From: Halovibrio variabilis
GTDB taxonomy: Bacteria > Pseudomonadota > Gammaproteobacteria > Pseudomonadales > Halomonadaceae
Direction of reading: 5' to 3'
Length of the DNA stretch: 64,000 nucleotides
Assembly (NCBI RefSeq): GCF_007991175.1
Contig: NZ_BJXV01000010.1
Location: 124,001-188,000 of the forward strand
In this document: positions 48,371 to 55,705 of the stretch, in pieces
Layout: each line of letters begins with the position of its first letter
Position numbering within the stretch: the stretch's first letter is position 1
Program-made: the position numbers and the translations under genes
Notes under the pieces: model-generated
The model's input: only the letters and a program-made list of their open reading frames with translations
Told to the model about the DNA's origin: nothing
The model's database searches: none

Positions 48371-50267
48371 GTAGGCCTCCTGGCTTCCTGGCGTGAGGGA
48401 CGTTCCGCGCTTGCGCTAAACCGACAGGCGCCGCATGATAAAGCGGATTTTCTAGCGCGGAGGCGTCATGCCCGACTCCCCTATCGACACGGGTTTTATC
48501 TATCAAGAAAGCGATATTGCGCTGGCAGATGCCTGGCAGTGGCTGCTGGCACGGCGCCACCAGCGCCCCTGCTCGGTCGCCGTTACCCTGGCGCCCGACG
48601 GTGAATGGCAATCGCCGCAAACGGTGACGCCTGAAGCGCGCCAGCTGCTGGATTGTTTGACCCCGCTGGCTAGCCGCCCCGCGTGGGTCATCGCACAGCT
48701 GGGACAAAGCATGGATGGCCGGATCGCCACCGAAAGTGGCCACTCGCATTACATTAACGGCCATCAAAGTTTGGTCCACCTGCACCGGCTGCGGGCCTTG
48801 GTAGACGCTGTGGTGATCGGCGCCGGCACCGCCAGCGCTGACAACCCGCAGCTGACGGTGCGCCATGTCAGCGGCGTTAGCCCGACCCGGGTGGTGCTGG
48901 ACCCGCGTGGGCGCCTGCCGGATGACTTGACGCTGCTGACGACGCCGTCCGCCGCGACGCTGCATATCGTTGGGCCCAGCGTAGCAACGGCGTCCGCCAA
49001 CGCTCACGTAGAGCGCTGCGTACTGCCATTGAACAGCAGCGGCCAGTTCAGCCCCAATGACGTGATTGCGCTGTTGGCTGAGCACGGCTTGCACCGCGTA
49101 CTGATCGAAGGCGGCGGCATTACGGTGTCCCAATTTATCGAAGCGGGGGCCGTTGACCGGCTGCACCTGCTGGTCGCTCCGCTGCTGATTGGTTCCGGCC
49201 GACCGGGGCTTAAAATGACCCCCATCGACACCCTTGAAAGTGCGCTGCGCCCGCCCACCCGAACGTTCCGCTGCGGGGACGACACGCTGTTTGACATGCA
49301 ACTGAGCGCCGCCGCCACCTGACGGCTGTGCCGTGCGGCGACGGCTTAACGCTACCCAAATACCCGGCAGGCTGGCCAGTAACACGATGACGCCATAGGC
49401 CAGCGACACTGCCACGCCCTGGGCAGCGGGCAAGCCCACCAGCGCCCATACGCCCGCAGCAGTGCCTTCGCGCAGCCCCCACCCCGCCACCGACAAGGGA
49501 ATCAGCATCGCGAGCAGCAGCACCGGCGTTAGCGCCAGCAGCTGCAGGGCAGGCAGTTCGACGCCAATCGCCCGCGCAGCGCACACCATCACTAAACCGT
49601 AGCTCACCACAATCGCCAGCGACGAGAGCAACTGCTGGGGCCAAACCCCACGCTGATATAAGCCGCGTTTTAGGTCTCTGGCCAAGGCGCGACACCATTG
49701 GGGTGCACGGGCTAAGCCCACGCCAACGCGCTGACGGAGCAGCAGCCCGGTGACCACGACGCCCCCCACCGCCGCTGCCAGCGTAGTCAGCACTGGCCAG
49801 CCTAATGCGCCATGCCAAAGCGGTGAGAGCAGCAGCGCCGTGAGCGTTAGCAACGCCACCGCGACCTGCCCGGAGGCGCGCTCAATAATCACCGCGCGCC
49901 ACGCACTGCCTCGAAACGCGGCCTGGCTGGCATGGCGGTGCGCGCGCCCTGCGTCTCCTAACACACCACCCGGCAAAAGCTGGTTCACTAACAGCGCCAG
50001 ATAGTATTCGCGCAGGGCATAGGTAAACCGTAACGGCACATCGATAAGGCCCGCGGTGAGCTGCCAGCGCCAGGCGCATAGCATTACTTGCAGGGTACTG
50101 ATCGCTAGCGCCAGCACCACCCATCCGGCTGAAAAGCGCTGCACCTCGGCAAGTATCGCCTGAGGCTCCACCCACAGCGCAACGGCGCCCAGCAGCGCGG
50201 CGCTGATTAACCCACGACGTAGCCATGGGCGGTCCATCCAGACAAGTAACCGGCGTGCAAGGCGCAT
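48357..50267 (-). CDS. Flippase-like membrane protein (LPG synthase TM/UPF0104), open frame extended antisense through ribD
   Basis: The first 310 residues (50267 down to about 49340) form an integral membrane protein with 7-8 helices. Its UPF0104/AglD-type runs are ALREYYLALLVNQLLPGGVLGD (read near residue 82-103) and LIPLSVAGWGLREG near 245. The usual family length is 310-330. Here no stop follows: the frame stays open for about 325 more codons, antisense to the whole RibD-like gene, and ends 14 bp inside ribA on the same strand. That tail is low in hydrophobic pattern and looks non-biological. The start at 50267 lies four bases after the glycosyltransferase stop. Either the stop was lost, a sequence error is present, or the tail is translated. 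Confidence 0.7.
   Translation of the reverse strand: MRLARRLLVWMDRPWLRRGLISAALLGAVALWVEPQAILAEVQRFSAGWVVLALAISTLQVMLCAWRWQLTAGLIDVPLRFTYALREYYLALLVNQLLPGGVLGDAGRAHRHASQAAFRGSAWRAVIIERASGQVAVALLTLTALLLSPLWHGALGWPVLTTLAAAVGGVVVTGLLLRQRVGVGLARAPQWCRALARDLKRGLYQRGVWPQQLLSSLAIVVSYGLVMVCAARAIGVELPALQLLALTPVLLLAMLIPLSVAGWGLREGTAAGVWALVGLPAAQGVAVSLAYGVIVLLASLPGIWVALSRRRTAQPSGGGGAQLHVKQRVVPAAERSGGRAQRTFKGVDGGHFKPRSAGTNQQRSDQQVQPVNGPRFDKLGHRNAAAFDQYAVQAVLSQQRNHVIGAELAAAVQWQYAALYVSVGGRRCYAGPNDMQRRGGRRRQQRQVIRQAPTRVQHHPGRANAADMAHRQLRVVSAGGAGADHHSVYQGPQPVQVDQTLMAVNVMRVATFGGDPAIHALSQLCDDPRGAASQRGQTIQQLARFRRHRLRRLPFTVGRQGNGDRAGALVAPCQQPLPGICQRNIAFLIDKTRVDRGVGHDASALENPLYHAAPVGLAQARNVPHARKPGGLHVSD
48468..49322 (+). 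CDS. RibD-type reductase domain protein, no deaminase
   Basis: A 284-residue NADPH-dependent reductase of the RibD C-terminal/dihydrofolate-reductase-like family. From residue 75 it follows the family: VIAQLGQSMDGRIAT, HYINGHQS, HLHRLRALVDAVVIG, GTASADNPQLTVR and LIEGGG near 208. The zinc deaminase domain of full RibD is absent, replaced by about 70 unrelated residues. GGAGG lies four bases before the ATG. The whole gene lies antisense to the open frame continuing from the flippase-like gene. It probably reduces the ribosylamino side chain of the RibA product or a related pyrimidine. Confidence 0.88.
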   Translation: MPDSPIDTGFIYQESDIALADAWQWLLARRHQRPCSVAVTLAPDGEWQSPQTVTPEARQLLDCLTPLASRPAWVIAQLGQSMDGRIATESGHSHYINGHQSLVHLHRLRALVDAVVIGAGTASADNPQLTVRHVSGVSPTRVVLDPRGRLPDDLTLLTTPSAATLHIVGPSVATASANAHVERCVLPLNSSGQFSPNDVIALLAEHGLHRVLIEGGGITVSQFIEAGAVDRLHLLVAPLLIGSGRPGLKMTPIDTLESALRPPTRTFRCGDDTLFDMQLSAAAT

Positions 50268-50271
50268 ACGA

Positions 50272-52197
50272 TTAGCCCTCTTCCCGGGGCGTCGCGAGTA
50301 AATCGCAGTGCCCAACCCAAACCCCAAGGGCACCGTCTGCCACTGCTTGCTGACGCTGCTGCAACCAGTGGGTAATCCGTTGCGCCGCCTGCGGGGCTTG
50401 TGTCATTGCCGCTTCCGCCCAACCTTCGAGTAGGGCTTTGATCAACGGCTGCTGGGCACTGTTGCCAGCGGCTAACCGCCAAGGTGTTTCGGCCTGCTCA
50501 ACGCGGTAATTGGCCTGTTCTAAAGCGCTGACCAGAGCGCTATGCGCCTGCCCGCCCAGGGCGGCTCCCAAGCCTTTATCACGCCGCTGGTGGGCAGTAA
50601 ACATTGCCAACACCCAATGATCTTCGTCGTCCAGCACCGGCTCGCCCTGGGAATCCATAAAGTGCCACTTACCGGTAACGCTCAAGGCGATGAATAGCGC
50701 TTGGCGCTGCGCGGCGCAACGGGCCACCAATGCCTCAATCCACGCTTGTGAAACGAGATCCAGCAAGGCCGACGCGGTTACCAAATGGGCCCCATGCAGC
50801 GGGACGCTATCCACCGGCGCCAGGGAGACGCAGTGGGTTTCGACGGCAATGGGCCGCCCCTCGGCATCGCTAACATCGGCGGCGCGTTGGCGCGCTTGCG
50901 CTAACAAGGCAGCGTCGTGGTCGATTAGATTCCAACGCTGAGGGCCATGCAAGCGCGGGGCGAGAAAGCGCATATTGCTGCCTCGGCCACAGCCCAGGTC
51001 GGCTATCAACGGGGTCGATGTCCGCGCACGCAACCATTCATCGGCGAGCGCCGCAAGCGGCTGACTGCGTGAATCAACATCGGCCTCTTCGCGCAGGGTT
51101 AACCAATCTGCCGCAAACTGACTCCCAGCGTGCAAGCTCGTGACGTTTAAAGCCGCAGCAAATGCTGCCCCCGCCGCTTGCCAGTCGCTTAACTGTTCGC
51201 GCGACTTTATAGCGCCCTGACGCAGCCGGTGGCGTAACTCGGCGTCGTGACAAAAGCGGTTCAAGGCGTCTTGCAGGGCATCGCTGTCGCCCGGTATAAC
51301 GCTCAACCCGGCGCCTTCCGGCAAGGTATCGCGAAGCGCGCCGCCGGTGGTGGTGATTACCGGTAAGCCGTGAGCCAAGGCTTCGGTGACGACCATGCCG
51401 TAGCCTTCGTACCAGGATGGCAGTAACAGCGCATGCGCGTGTCGATAGGCAGTTTCCAGCGTTTCGCCATCACACTCGCCGTGCAGGTGCACGCGGGCTT
51501 GCAAGCCATGTTGCTCGATCAACTGCTCTACGCGCTGGGTGAACGCTGGGTCGCGTGCGTCGCCATAGCAGTCGCATTGCCAATGCTCACCCGCAACGCC
51601 CGCCAGTGCTTGAACCAGAATGTCCTGCCCCTTGCGCGGCGTTAGCGTCGCCACGCACAGCAGCCGTAGCGGTTCGCCGGGCTCAGCGGCGGGGCTAATG
51701 GGCGCCTGAGCGACGCCCGGTTCCACCACGCTGACACCCGCGTTCAGCGGTACGTCGTAATGAGCCGCCAGTTCCGGCAGGCGTCGGGCGGTAAAACGGC
51801 TGGTCACAATAATCCGCGCCACAGCGGCTAACGCGGCTAGTTCACTGCGATGAAAACGCTGCTGGTCGGCGGCATTAAGCCCCAACTCATCGCCTAAGGG
51901 GTGGTGCAGTAACGCCGTGATATCCAGCCGCTGAGCATGCGGCGCCACTACCTCAGGCAAAGCGCCCATGGCGAGCCCATCAATCACCACAGCGGCGCTA
52001 TCGGGCAGCCTTTCCAGCGTCAGGCCAAGCTGGGCTGCCGCCGTGGCATCGGCGTCGGGAAATTCACCGTCCAGGCCAACCACATCGATATCAAAGCCCT
52101 GTTCACGCAGGGCCGAGACGATATGGGCATCATAGAGGTAACCCCCGGTACGTTGCCCTGGGTCACCCGCCACGATTAAGCTAAACCGCTGGCTCAT
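50272..52197 (-). CDS. Glycosyltransferase family 4 - methyltransferase fusion
   Basis: A 641-residue two-domain protein. Residues 1-355 are a GT-B glycosyltransferase, with LCVATLTPRKGQDILV near 180 and LLLPSWYEGYGMVVTEALAHG near 258-278, which holds the EX7E region. Residues 375-600 are a class I methyltransferase with IADLGCGRGSNMRFLAP near 397. The start overlaps the stop of the pterin-synthase-like gene's reading as ATGA, so the genes are coupled. The acceptor is unknown. In this cluster it would add a sugar and a methyl group to the pyrimidine/pterin product; this is inference. Confidence 0.87.
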   Translation of the reverse strand: MSQRFSLIVAGDPGQRTGGYLYDAHIVSALREQGFDIDVVGLDGEFPDADATAAAQLGLTLERLPDSAAVVIDGLAMGALPEVVAPHAQRLDITALLHHPLGDELGLNAADQQRFHRSELAALAAVARIIVTSRFTARRLPELAAHYDVPLNAGVSVVEPGVAQAPISPAAEPGEPLRLLCVATLTPRKGQDILVQALAGVAGEHWQCDCYGDARDPAFTQRVEQLIEQHGLQARVHLHGECDGETLETAYRHAHALLLPSWYEGYGMVVTEALAHGLPVITTTGGALRDTLPEGAGLSVIPGDSDALQDALNRFCHDAELRHRLRQGAIKSREQLSDWQAAGAAFAAALNVTSLHAGSQFAADWLTLREEADVDSRSQPLAALADEWLRARTSTPLIADLGCGRGSNMRFLAPRLHGPQRWNLIDHDAALLAQARQRAADVSDAEGRPIAVETHCVSLAPVDSVPLHGAHLVTASALLDLVSQAWIEALVARCAAQRQALFIALSVTGKWHFMDSQGEPVLDDEDHWVLAMFTAHQRRDKGLGAALGGQAHSALVSALEQANYRVEQAETPWRLAAGNSAQQPLIKALLEGWAEAAMTQAPQAAQRITHWLQQRQQAVADGALGVWVGHCDLLATPREEG

Positions 52198-52592
52198 AGC
52201 GGGCCTTCGAAGCTTGCCCAGGCCACATGGGATTCGTGCAGTTTGACCTCTAGATGGGTCAACCCACGCGCGGTCGTGCCCATTTCACCGGCGTTAATCG
52301 CCGCCGCCAACTGGTCAAAAATCACTTTGGCCATAAACTCGGTGGTAGTGTTCTTGCCTTGCAGTTCACTTACCTCATCCAGATTTTGATAGTTGTAGCC
52401 TGCCAGCACGGCTTTGAGGGTCTCACTGGCCAGACCAATATCGATAACGAGACCATCGTCATCCAATTCGGGGCGCTGAAAAACCACATCCACCACATAG
52501 GTAGCACCGTGGGTGCGCTGCGCCGGTCCAAACACCTCTCCCTTAAAGCTGTGGGCAATCATAAAGTGGTCACGAACACATAAACGGAACAT
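52194..52592 (-). CDS. 6-pyruvoyl-tetrahydropterin synthase/QueD homologue with altered active site
   Basis: A 132-residue member of the PTPS/6-carboxytetrahydropterin synthase fold. In QueD the site is AH...C-x-R-L-HGH. Here the first His is kept (IAHSF, His14). The catalytic Cys position is Ala (GPAQRTHG, Ala24), and the second His of HGH is Ala (THGATY, His28, Ala30). The C-terminal catalytic Glu is kept (VKLHESHVAW). Zinc binding and chemistry are therefore unlikely to be those of QueD. The ATG at 52592 has GAGG seven bases upstream. It is coupled to the downstream glycosyltransferase gene. Confidence 0.85.
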   Translation of the reverse strand: MFRLCVRDHFMIAHSFKGEVFGPAQRTHGATYVVDVVFQRPELDDDGLVIDIGLASETLKAVLAGYNYQNLDEVSELQGKNTTTEFMAKVIFDQLAAAINAGEMGTTARGLTHLEVKLHESHVAWASFEGPL

Positions 52593-52629
52593 ACACACGC
52601 CTCATAGTTAACTTTTTAAAAATATACAC

Positions 52630-53613
52630 TTACAAGGGATATCGTAGCCGGTGGCAGAGTTCAGCGCTGCCGCGACCAAACAACCAAGGGGCCAGCGTAG
52701 GCAGCTGGGCAAAGTCGCTTTCACCGCTGATAAGTGCCTCCAGCCGATCATCTACCAGCAGGCTCAAGGCTAAACGAAGGCGTCGCGTGTAATCCCAGCG
52801 AGGGCTCAATTTAGCCGGCAACTGGCCTACCTGGCTGGCCTTAAGCGTCAGCCGCTGGGAGTGAAAAGCGCCACCCAATGGCAAGGCCACCTCACCTTCG
52901 CCAAACCAGCTCATTTCGATAATGCGCCCTTCATTGCCAACGACTGCCAGCGCCTGGCGTAAGCCAGCCGCGTGCCCGCTGGCGTGGATCACACAGTCCT
53001 GATCGTGAGTCACCTCCTCAGGGGCACAGAAAGCCACGCCCAGTTGCTCGGCAAGCTGGCGACGCTCGGGATTAATATCGACCAATCGCACATTGACGCC
53101 GGGGATTTGAGCGCAAAGGTACGCCACCAGCGTACCCACCACGCCAGCCCCGATCACACATATCCGCTCGCCCAGCATGGGCTCGGCGTCCCACACCCCG
53201 TTAATAGCGGTTTCCATATTCGCGGCCAGCACCGCTCGCTCGGCGGGTACATGGGTAGGCACTTCAAGCACCGCCGAGGCAGGCACGACGTAATGATCTT
53301 GATGGGGAAACAAGCAGAAGACGGTTTTATCCAATAAAGCGCTTGGGCCTTGTTCAACGCGGCCAACACTGCAGTAACCGTACTTAACCGGGGCAGGAAA
53401 CTCCCCGGCTTGAAAGGGAGCCTGCATGCGGAAGTATTCGCTTTCGGGCACATGGCCATTGAACACCAGCGATTCGGTGCCACGGCTGATGCCGCTGTAC
53501 AAGGTGCGTACACGCACCTCATCCGCTGCCACGGCGGGCAAGGGTTCAGGACGCAGTTCACCCTGTGCTGGGCGTGTCACCCAAAAGGCATTCGCGTATT
53601 CAGGCGTCGACAT
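52630..53613 (-). CDS. Zinc-type alcohol dehydrogenase-like protein (MDR)
   Basis: A 327-residue medium-chain dehydrogenase/reductase. The GroES-like N-domain has LYSGISRGTESLVFNG near residue 38. The Rossmann part has ICVIGAGVVGTLVAYL near 150 and LVDINPERR. It resembles the BchC-type dehydrogenases. The usual Cys of the catalytic zinc site (GxCGTD) is replaced by SRGTE, so it may be zinc-free. The start at 53613 has AAGGAAGG upstream. It is the first gene of the minus-strand unit running to ribA, and shares a 314-bp divergent region with the CDP-alcohol transferase gene. Confidence 0.85.
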   Translation of the reverse strand: MSTPEYANAFWVTRPAQGELRPEPLPAVAADEVRVRTLYSGISRGTESLVFNGHVPESEYFRMQAPFQAGEFPAPVKYGYCSVGRVEQGPSALLDKTVFCLFPHQDHYVVPASAVLEVPTHVPAERAVLAANMETAINGVWDAEPMLGERICVIGAGVVGTLVAYLCAQIPGVNVRLVDINPERRQLAEQLGVAFCAPEEVTHDQDCVIHASGHAAGLRQALAVVGNEGRIIEMSWFGEGEVALPLGGAFHSQRLTLKASQVGQLPAKLSPRWDYTRRLRLALSLLVDDRLEALISGESDFAQLPTLAPWLFGRGSAELCHRLRYPL

Positions 53614-53927
53614 AACCCTTCCTTCTGGTTGCGAACTCCAACGCCGCGAGCTCTTTTTCACTCCATTGAACACGGTGTCGCGCTATTGAATTGCACGTTA
53701 AGTAGCGTGGCGTTGTCATATACAAAACGTTTATCAATGGCTCACCTTTTTTAAGCTTAGCGTTTGAAAATGAAATATTCGATTAACAATTTTGGTCAGT
53801 GGATACTAACGTGTGTATTGTCTTGAGCGTATGGACAACCCTACCTTCTTCTACAAGAATGGTACATATAAAAATTTTTGCATCATTTTTTCAGTCGTAT
53901 GCCGCGCTATTGCGGTGAGGGGCTTGC
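53614..53927. promoter_or_regulatory. Divergent promoter region with two inverted repeats
   Basis: This 314-bp gap lies between the dehydrogenase-like gene (minus) and the CDP-alcohol transferase gene (plus). It contains TTGT-5 bases-ACAA at 53713-53725 and TTGTC-11 bases-GACAA at 53818-53838. The two share the TTGT/ACAA half-site. The region is AT-rich compared with its surroundings and holds no gene. Joint control of both arms of the cluster by one regulator is possible; no regulator gene is adjacent. Confidence 0.4.
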
Positions 53928-54647
53928 ATGTTTCGCTTTTTGAATACCTCAGGGTGTTATTCGTTATCCAAGCGCCTTCAAACCGCTATAGAGCTGGTGC
54001 TGGGCGGTTTGCTGCTGCTGGTAGCTGGCCAACTCTTGCCCACTCTAATGGCCGGCCCGATTAATTGGGCCGTCGCTTTTGGTCTGTACATGATGATTGC
54101 TGGCCTAGTGGTCATTTACTGGCCACAAGGCGCACTCGGCTGGGCAAACCGCGTTACGTTAGTGCGGGCCGTGCTGGTCGCCTTGGTAGCAGGCGGCTTA
54201 GCCGCGGGCACATTTACGCAGGTGATTTGGCAGTGGCTGCTGATCGCCGTGTTAGCACTACTGCTGGATGGAGTGGACGGCTGGGTCGCCAGACGCACCC
54301 AAAGCCACTCTGTCTTTGGGGCACGTTTTGACATGGAGCTTGATGCCCTGTTGATTATGCTGCTGTGCATCGGCCTGCTGCTTGAATCGATGGCCCCTTG
54401 GGTGCTGTTGATTGGCGGTATGCGCTATCTATTTGTGATCGCGGGCTACCGGCTTAGCTGGCTACTGGCGCCGTTGCTGCCTAGTTTACGCCGCAAAATA
54501 GTCTGTGTTTGGCAAGTCTCCGCCTTGCTGCTAGCGCTGACACCGCTGACCTCACCGTTGCTAACCGGGCTGCTTGCCATCAGTGCGCTGCTATCGCTCA
54601 TAATGTCATTTGGTGCCGATGTAAAATGGCTCTACCAGCAAACATGA
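53928..54647 (+). CDS. CDP-alcohol phosphatidyltransferase family protein
   Basis: A 239-residue membrane protein with about six helices. The family signature DG(x)2AR(x)8G(x)3D(x)3D is seen as DGVDGWVARRT...GARFDMELDA around residues 108-135, with all aspartates kept. Such enzymes move a phosphoalcohol between CDP and an alcohol acceptor, usually making a phospholipid head group. GAGGGG lies just before the ATG. It is divergent from the pterin-like cluster and most similar in layout to archetypal PgsA/Pcs proteins, but the substrates cannot be told. With the flippase-like protein it hints at a lipid-linked product. Confidence 0.85.
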   Translation: MFRFLNTSGCYSLSKRLQTAIELVLGGLLLLVAGQLLPTLMAGPINWAVAFGLYMMIAGLVVIYWPQGALGWANRVTLVRAVLVALVAGGLAAGTFTQVIWQWLLIAVLALLLDGVDGWVARRTQSHSVFGARFDMELDALLIMLLCIGLLLESMAPWVLLIGGMRYLFVIAGYRLSWLLAPLLPSLRRKIVCVWQVSALLLALTPLTSPLLTGLLAISALLSLIMSFGADVKWLYQQT

Positions 54648-54660
54648 ATGTCTCAACGCG

Positions 54661-55131
54661 CTAGCGCTCCAGCCCCAAGCGTTGATGCCATTCGGCCAGG
54701 CTTTCGTCTGGGTAGGCATAGAAGCATTTGTCCTGAATCGGCGCATTCACTTCGACCCACTCCGCCTTACTACCCAGCATCATGTGGGTACGCTTGGGAG
54801 GCGAAGGCAACTCACTATCAATAGCTGAGGCGAAGGGGTGTACCAGCTCAGGCCACTCGGGGTCGTAAACCCACAGCGATGAAGCGCAATGCTTGCAAAA
54901 GTGCCGCTCTGCCGTGCTCTGCTCGCCATTGATGATGGCCCGATAGACCCTAATGTGCTCGTCTCCCTTCACCATCAATGATTTGCTATTGCCGCCGAGG
55001 TTGATGGCATAGCCACCGCCCCCCGCCGTCTTACGACACACTGAACAGTAACAGCGGTTAAAGGGAAAGGGATGGTGTGATTTCACACTGAACGTTACTG
55101 CCTGACAATGACATGAACCTCTTAACAGCAT
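54661..55131 (-). CDS. GFA family protein (glutathione-dependent formaldehyde-activating fold)
   Basis: A 156-residue zinc protein of the Gfa/CENP-V family. The cysteine pattern is CHC near residue 7, CYCSVCRK near 27 and CKHCAS near 80, which builds two zinc sites. The start at 55131 has AAGGAGG four bases upstream. The frame runs 111 bp further up into the tandem repeats, but that part is not coding in style. Members may handle S-hydroxymethylglutathione, though most are uncharacterised. A second, different member is at 63537. Confidence 0.88.
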   Translation of the reverse strand: MLLRGSCHCQAVTFSVKSHHPFPFNRCYCSVCRKTAGGGGYAINLGGNSKSLMVKGDEHIRVYRAIINGEQSTAERHFCKHCASSLWVYDPEWPELVHPFASAIDSELPSPPKRTHMMLGSKAEWVEVNAPIQDKCFYAYPDESLAEWHQRLGLER

Positions 55132-55200
55132 AGTGCCTCCTTCCGCAGCCGTTACCAACCACGGGTATCTGAGAAGCCGCATGGCTGGGTAATTTTTTAC

Positions 55201-55298
55201 GTATGCTCTTGCACGTACTTTCTTAAACGTATTCTCTTGCACGTACTTTCTTAAACGTATTCTCTTGCACGTACTTTATTACACGTACTCTCTTACTA
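55201..55298. repeat. Seven tandem 14-bp repeats
   Basis: Two alternating 14-mers, GTATTCTCTTGCAC and GTACTTTCTTAAAC, run head to tail: units at 55201, 55215, 55229, 55243, 55257, 55271 and 55285. Units 2 and 4 are identical, as are 3 and 5, so the array grew as 28-bp pairs. It lies 70 bp upstream of the GFA gene start, in its probable promoter or leader. The unit is too short and has no spacers, so it is not a CRISPR. Confidence 0.9.
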
Positions 55299-55489
55299 TA
55301 GACACAACAGCATGAAGCCATCATTTTTAAGCAGCGTTGGTGGCTATCGCGGCAAATAGCGATTCGGGCTCTCCCTTCACCTTAGCGCACAGCGCCCCCC
55401 GCTCTTTCAACGCTGCTGTCTCCGCTATCTATGAGAACTTCCTCATCGCTTACAACAGGGGAGCGCTTTGTGATGGGCGACCTGTGTAA

Positions 55490-55616
55490 AGCGTGCTCAT
55501 CAGCACGGTGTTCCTGCGTGCGTAAGCTGGGTAAATTTTTCGGCCACTGGACCGAACTGATCGGCGGCGTGGAGCTGATCGGTATTGGCTGCGTGATACT
55601 GCGGAGCAGGCGGGCG
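55490..55616 (+). pseudogene. Decayed 3' end of an mntP-like manganese exporter gene
   Basis: In one frame SVLISTVFLRA resembles the penultimate helix of MntP (TLIMST region). After a frame change, LGKFFGHWTELIGGVELIGIGC follows the MntP C-terminus ([20 protein letters not shown] in E. coli). The two pieces lie in the right order and spacing but need a frameshift, and no upstream part or start is visible. I read this as the remnant of a gene lost by deletion. The rest of the 574-bp gap (55132-55705) holds only the 14-bp repeats and a terminator. Confidence 0.5.
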
Positions 55617-55655
55617 TTATCGCGCATCTTGAAGCAGGCAGCACGCCATAAAAAA

Positions 55656-55682
55656 ATGAACCCGCCTCATGGGCGGGTTCAT
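55656..55682 (-). terminator. Intrinsic terminator downstream of the CurA-type reductase gene
   Basis: ATGAACCCGCC (55656-55666) pairs with GGCGGGTTCAT (55672-55682) around a 5-base loop. The A-run at 55649-55656 becomes a T-run after the stem on the minus strand. It lies 24 bp past the reductase stop codon. Confidence 0.9.
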
Positions 55683-55705
55683 TACTGATGTTGTGACTTC
55701 GACCG

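Noticed and set aside
48371-48467. FMN riboswitch upstream of ribA
   Set aside because: The 97-bp gap is too short and shows none of the conserved RFN-element stems.
55201-55298. CRISPR array
   Set aside because: The units are contiguous 14-mers with no unique spacers, and no cas genes are present.
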